NCBI GenBank assembly: GCA_019914945.1
Contig: CM034101.1
Span: forward strand, 18,053,188 to 18,117,187
Source: Typha latifolia
Taxonomy: Eukaryota > Streptophyta > Magnoliopsida > Poales > Typhaceae
Length of the DNA: 64,000 nucleotides
Direction: 5' to 3'
Positions 59,476 to 64,000 of this stretch are shown here, piece after piece. The position numbers and the translations under genes were made by a program. How positions within the stretch are numbered: position 1 is the stretch's first letter; each line of letters starts with the position of its first letter. The notes under the pieces are model-generated. The model was not told the DNA's origin. It was given only the letters and a program-made list of their open reading frames with translations, and searched no databases.

Positions 59476-60466
59476 TTTGCTCCACTTTCCGAGGGCATAT
59501 CGAAATTTTCAGTCTCATGTTATCATCTTAAGATTGGAGCATTAATATTTACACTTCTTGTTATTCTCTTGGATTCTGTAATATAGGGGGGGAGGAAAGG
59601 ACATTGCAAGATTACCATTTTCTGTAGAAAGTAAAGCAATGCCTGCCTGCCTGTCTGTCTTCTAATCCAAATAGACATCATATTGGTCATGAACTGTCCA
59701 AATAGGTATAAGTTTCAGTAGGCCTTGCAGAGTTGCCCTCAATCACAACTACTTACAAGATTATACATCCATTCGAGAAGTCGTACTGTTATTCTACTGT
59801 ACTGTACTGAAAAGGCTATCAGCATCCTAACTGTTGAACTATGGACAAGGTAGAGTTACCAAACCTCTTCAGATAAAGATCAGGAAGCATTAATCATATG
59901 CGTTAATCTCTCAACAACAACAGAACAATGGAAAATGGAATTCTTAAGTATAACCTCCAGTTGCATCAAGGAAAACATTCAGATACTGTAGGCAGCACCC
60001 CATACTGAAAGTCTATCAGACATTTAATATAACCTTGTAATCTTAATAATCTCTTCATCTCCCTGCTCTAATTTCAAATGGCTAAGCTGACCAAGAGAAA
60101 AAAGAACTACAAGTGAAAGAATGCTCGAGAATTTTTCACAAACTGAGAATGTAAAAAAGTTTGGAAAAGTCATGCTAGTATTTTTGCAATCAATAGTCAT
60201 GACAATCACCCACATACAGTGCTTCATGCTTTAATTATATCTGCAGATAGCCATCTCAAAACATAAAAGAGCAAAAGTGATCAATGCCATGGAAAACATT
60301 CACACGGATGCATGACTTACCTTAATATTAGTTCCCTAGATCTTTTGATATAATACACTTCAACTACTTGCACAAAAAGGTTTCAGATATGAATAAGTCC
60401 ATCTAAAGGCATATTTACTCATATCAGCAAGAATGAGGAAGTTAATACTGCTAATAATTTCCATCA
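59476..60466. other. Convergent PRK/BPC spacer
   Basis: Both 3' UTRs lie here. There is a short CTGC/CTGT tetranucleotide run at about 59640-59661. Nothing else was recognised. Confidence 0.6.
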
Positions 60467-61276
60467 CTACCTGATTGTAACAAACTTGTTAGTACCATGC
60501 CTTGCCCAGTGATCCTTCAAGTCAACTGCATATGAAAGATCATGTCCTTCGGCAGCAAGTCTCTGAAGAAGCTTCCCATATGCGCCGATGCTCATCTTTC
60601 TTCCAGCCAGTCGTGCACCAGGCCTGGAGGGGCTCATCGGAAGAGGATACTCAGATATGCTTGTAGTACAACAAGATGACTGCCACCCACCAGATCCCCA
60701 TCTATAACATTGTCGAGACACCCCGGTACATGAGCATACAGGTGGAGGAACACTTGAAAAATTAAGTACTCCCTCGAAACCACTCTCTTGATTCTTCTTC
60801 TCACGCCTTCCAGATGGGACAGAACTTCCCTTCTTCTTTGTAGACCCTGAGGGTCTTTTCTTTGGCTCTTTTGGCCTCAATGCTTTGGTGGCAACATGGC
60901 TATCCTTCTTTGTGGAAGATTGTTGTTTTTTAACCTTCTGCGGCTTGGCCTTAAACTCACCATTCTGCAATTCTTCCGTCGTGGTTGTCATGTTGCGTGT
61001 GTCAATCATTGCAGAACTTATAGGACTTGCCTGAACTATGTTCTTGGTTCTCTGAGAAATCCAAGAGAAGTCCATCGCAGATGCTTCAGAGTTGCGTTCC
61101 CCAACTACAGAATCTCTATCAGGATAGCAACTCATCTTCAAAGAAGTCTCATGGTGTCCAGAAATAACACTGTAGGGAACTGGAACACTTGATCCGTGCT
61201 TTAGCATTAAGTCAGCATGCTCATCCTGATCTGAAAATTCCCAGCTCCTTTGACCAAGCCTTCCTCTTCCATCCAT
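60467..61276 (-). CDS. BPC: BASIC PENTACYSTEINE (BBR/BPC) GAGA-binding factor
   Basis: BPC proteins bind GA/CT repeats and recruit Polycomb components to homeotic and other genes. A single coding exon encodes 269 aa. The ATG at 61276 gives MDGRGRLGQRSWEF, and the upstream in-frame TTG is ignored. The middle is Lys/Ser-rich with nuclear-localisation character (KPQKVKKQQ, PKEPKKRPSGSTKKKG). The DNA-binding C-terminal domain holds the five conserved cysteines in VCSCTGVSRQCYRWGSGGWQ and SSCCTTSISEYPLPM. It continues GARLAGRKMSIGAYGKLLQR and ends KDHWARHGTNKFVTIR, the family terminus. The short N-terminus lacking a long coiled coil resembles class I BPCs. The leader extends towards about 62190 with probable introns that I could not place. 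Confidence 0.95.
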   Translation of the reverse strand: MDGRGRLGQRSWEFSDQDEHADLMLKHGSSVPVPYSVISGHHETSLKMSCYPDRDSVVGERNSEASAMDFSWISQRTKNIVQASPISSAMIDTRNMTTTTEELQNGEFKAKPQKVKKQQSSTKKDSHVATKALRPKEPKKRPSGSTKKKGSSVPSGRREKKNQESGFEGVLNFSSVPPPVCSCTGVSRQCYRWGSGGWQSSCCTTSISEYPLPMSPSRPGARLAGRKMSIGAYGKLLQRLAAEGHDLSYAVDLKDHWARHGTNKFVTIR

Positions 61277-63068
61277 GGATCCCAACAGAACACACTAATC
61301 TACCTGAGTTAGTTCTCAAACAGCAGTCCAGGAAGAAATTAAACCAACATTGAGTTGAAGCATATGACCAACAGCACAGCAAAGAGAAGAAAAAAAAGGA
61401 AAGGAGTTCTCCAAAACATACCCAAACAAGAAGAGAAATTTCATCTATAAAAGTAGCCACCTCCATTATGTGTCTACCTATAGCCTTAGTCCAATGGGTA
61501 TAAAAAGCAGAAGTAATACTCACTTGTCCAAATTTGAGAGAGAAAAAAAAAAAAAAAAAAAAAACCTGTACACAAGCAAACAAACTGGACTTAAGCACTT
61601 TAGCACATAATCTACTAACAAAACAAAAAAAAAGAAGAAGAAAGAAAAACAATTTTACCATCTTGTAGTCAAATATTTCAAGGGCAAAGGAGCCTCTTTT
61701 AAGCAGCCAACAATTTACCATGTAACCAGAAGTTAAATCAGAAAAGGCAAGAACAGAATCCCACATAGATTTGAACTCATGAGAGCATAAGATCGCATTA
61801 GAACACAGAAAGGCAAACAAGGGCTCCCAAAACACACTTCACAGAAAGATCGAAACCATGAGCAAAAGCAAACATATTAAACTCTCACCAGGACACGACC
61901 AACCATAAAGAAACACAGAGCAAAAGTCACAAGAAAAGTAGCAGTCATACAGTCATGCGAAAATAGAAGAGAAAATGGAAGAAGAGAAGGCCATCAAGAT
62001 CACTGCAAACAGTAAAACTTACATCAAGAGAAAGCTGCCTGAGAAGCCATTCTACCTTCACCTTTGCTCTCAGTCCACATTATTCCCCCTTGCGCAAAAA
62101 ATAGCAGTTCTCACATCATTAAATACGAGCCATAAACCTTCTCTGTTGCAGGGGTGGAGTAGTTCAGAAAGCTGAGGAAAAGAGGAGGTGGGCTGTGTTC
62201 TTTCTCGTCTTTTTAATGGGCATTGCACCAATAGCATAAAAGGGAGCCCAACTGAGTTTTTATGGAGTGGGGGACCTCTACTATACTAGATACTGCTGCC
62301 TGGTTACTTGGGATTCAGATTACACCCCATGAAACCGTCCACAATCACCAATTTACCTTATCATTCTTGGATAATTATTTTATGCACTTGAGGGCAATTA
62401 GGACTTAGCAGTGCTTACTTTTTGTGCATAAATTCTTTGTCAGGGTCTGATTAAATACCAACCCCAGCATATCAGCAAGGTTGTTGAAAACTTGGAATGA
62501 GTGGATGCTGAGAAAGACTTATGGGGGATAGTTTAGTCATTTCACAGAGATATATGTGTCTGAGCTCCTTTGGTGGCCCAGACAGACAGATGGGGTCGCA
62601 TGGTGAATTGATGTTATATGACTTTTTTTTGAGATTTGTGTCAGCGATGAGCTATAGCACTTCTTTCTTTTCCTTCTTTTCAGAGCATTTAAAATATAGG
62701 AGATGCTGAGAGGAGACATAGAGCATTATTTCCATTCTCAGATCTTGGTGAATGCTTTAATCAGATAAAAACTGTAGAAGGACAAAATTTTAAATGCACG
62801 TTCTACTTACATGAGATATAAGCATTCTTGATTACACGAAGAATAAAAGAAGAAAAAAAAATCCTCACTGGCTACCTTTCTTAACATGATTGCACACACA
62901 TATATTTATCACTTACTATACATAAGCTAAGAACATTCTAACATAGTTGTTGAATGCTATCTTGATCCTTTTACTATTCTTGTGATTTCACAAGAATTTT
63001 CCAGTAGAACACCTCTAGATATCCAGATTACATGAGAGTATAATTTGAAGTCAAGTACCCAACATCTT
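61277..63068. other. BPC leader/promoter and PLGG1 3' flank
   Basis: Two minus-strand genes are arranged head to tail. The BPC leader and promoter and the PLGG1 3' UTR share this region. A poly-A/T tract sits at about 61545-61563. No further gene was recognised. Confidence 0.5.
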
Positions 63069-63548
63069 TCATCCAGCTACCATTAGTAAGCTTTGCCTCA
63101 CCACAGGAACTGAGCAAATTAGTGTACCACATATACCAGTCAGAGCATAAGCAATGGCACAAAATGGAAGAGCCTCAGGTTCCTTAGCTGACAATGCTGC
63201 TGTCCCAAGTCCATGGGCACTAGTTGGAGAACAGAGTAGTTCAACTTTAAAATTTTCCATAGATAATAAACAGATCAAATTATATGTTTAGCTGTACATT
63301 TCATGATTAAATCTGGCAGTCTTTAAGAACTCATATCAATGGAAACACAATTCAGAAACTTATTTCAGGAATATGTTGAGCAGCAAACTGTACTAAAAAG
63401 AGAAGATTAAGGTTGTACCTTGAAGCTGTTGCAATTCCTCTGACAATAGGATCATGCAAACGAAGTTTATCCATCACTGCTTGGACAAAATTTGCCCCAA
63501 TGAGACCGGTGAGAACAACCACAGCAGCAGTAAGAGACGTATTTGCAC
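63069..63548 (-). CDS. PLGG1: PLGG1-type plastidal glycolate/glycerate translocator, last two exons
   Basis: PLGG1 exports glycolate and imports glycerate across the chloroplast inner envelope in photorespiration. Only the last two coding exons are in the window: 63548-63419 and 63219-63069. They join in phase 2 and encode the LrgB-like C-terminal domain. Motifs are TAAVVVLTGLIGANFVQAVM, DPIVRGIATASSAHGLGTAA, LSAKEPEALPFCAIAYALTG and the end VRQSLLMVAG, very close to the Arabidopsis protein. The segments are hydrophobic and membrane-spanning. Upstream exons, including the LrgA-like half and the transit peptide, must lie beyond 64000. Confidence 0.93.
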
Positions 63549-64000
63549 CTATGCCGCGTGAAATCAAACAATCAGATACCAGATGAATGATACCAAATAA
63601 TATAGAACAAAATTGGAAATGCAAGATTTTTGTCTATTTGAAATTGAAGCACTGTCCGGATCATATTTAGGGAACTATTCAACAATCACAAAGCCATGAG
63701 ACTCATCTGCTGGGATCAGATATAGGATCCATTTTCACTAAATCTATACGGTTCATACTCGAATTGAGATTCATTTGTGATCGACATTTTCACCTTCTTC
63801 TCATACTTCTCACATTTAATCTAACTTTCTTGTACGCATATTATTCCCAAGGTGTTACAATAACTAAATTTCTTCTCAATCCAGTCATATCGGTGTACAA
63901 ATGAGAACTTCAAATTATCATTTGTTCCAACACTAATAATTTTTCCCCTTCTTCATTGTTATGTATGAATGACATTACCAGAGATAAGGAGGCAAAAACT
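63549..64000. other. PLGG1 intron, no exon seen
   Basis: This AT-rich stretch precedes (on the minus strand) the penultimate PLGG1 exon. No conserved LrgB-domain exon could be identified up to the window edge, so it is read as one long intron. Confidence 0.55.

Noticed and set aside
1..64000. A biosynthetic gene cluster or novel defence-like operon
   Set aside because: 4CL, PMK and the other enzymes belong to unrelated housekeeping pathways and lie among unrelated genes. No tandem enzyme or NLR cluster is present.
1..64000. tRNA, rRNA, snoRNA or miRNA genes
   Set aside because: No cloverleaf boxes, rRNA motifs or convincing miRNA hairpins were recognised by eye. A covariance-model scan would be needed to exclude them.

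Overview
The window is nuclear DNA from a flowering plant. All genes are plant-type and intron-rich, and AT-rich introns carry long AT, GA and CT microsatellites. Plant-only or plant-typical families dominate: KANADI, RCD1/SRO, BASIC PENTACYSTEINE, TOM1-like, chloroplast phosphoribulokinase, 4-coumarate:CoA ligase and PLGG1. Some genes are strikingly GC-rich (the B3 gene, the SKP1-like gene, exon 1 of 4CL) while neighbours are AT-rich. This split leans towards a monocot, but I cannot name the species.

Sixteen protein genes fit in 64 kb. From left to right they are: the 3' end of a KANADI factor (+, 753-2741); an RCD1/SRO-type WWE-PARP-RST protein (-, 5910-9826); a Tudor-less SMN homologue (+, 13440-16101); a TOM1-like VHS-GAT protein (+, 17914-20174); an AE7/MIP18-like Fe-S assembly protein (-, 21511-23676); 4CL (-, 24491-27988); a small B3 factor (+, 29634-30161); phosphomevalonate kinase (+, 32462-36984); 6-phosphogluconate dehydrogenase with a peroxisomal-type SKI end (-, 37648-39102); a divergent SKP1-like protein (+, 40887-41366); ATAD3 (+, 41807-45298); an unnamed conserved plant protein (-, 46375-48764); a SCAMP (+, 50294-55676); phosphoribulokinase (+, 57438-59475); a BPC GAGA-binding factor (-, 60467-61276); and the last two exons of PLGG1 (-, 63069-63548). 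Exon models were built by hand from splice sites, reading phase and family knowledge. In every complete multi-exon gene the exon lengths sum to a whole number of codons.

The genes do not form a pathway cluster; this is an ordinary euchromatic gene neighbourhood. Loose themes are photosynthesis and photorespiration (PRK, PLGG1), NADPH supply (6PGD), isoprenoid precursors (PMK) and phenylpropanoids (4CL).

The most interesting signals are at the RNA-processing level. The AE7-like gene has an apparent minor-spliceosome (U12-type) intron. GC-AG introns occur in the SMN homologue and in PMK, and KANADI has a NAGNAG acceptor. There is also a small dispersed MITE-like family (three copies), a larger foldback element in a SCAMP intron, a long direct repeat in a 4CL intron, and two G-quadruplex-prone arrays. 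I saw no CRISPR array, rRNA, tRNA or novel multi-gene system.
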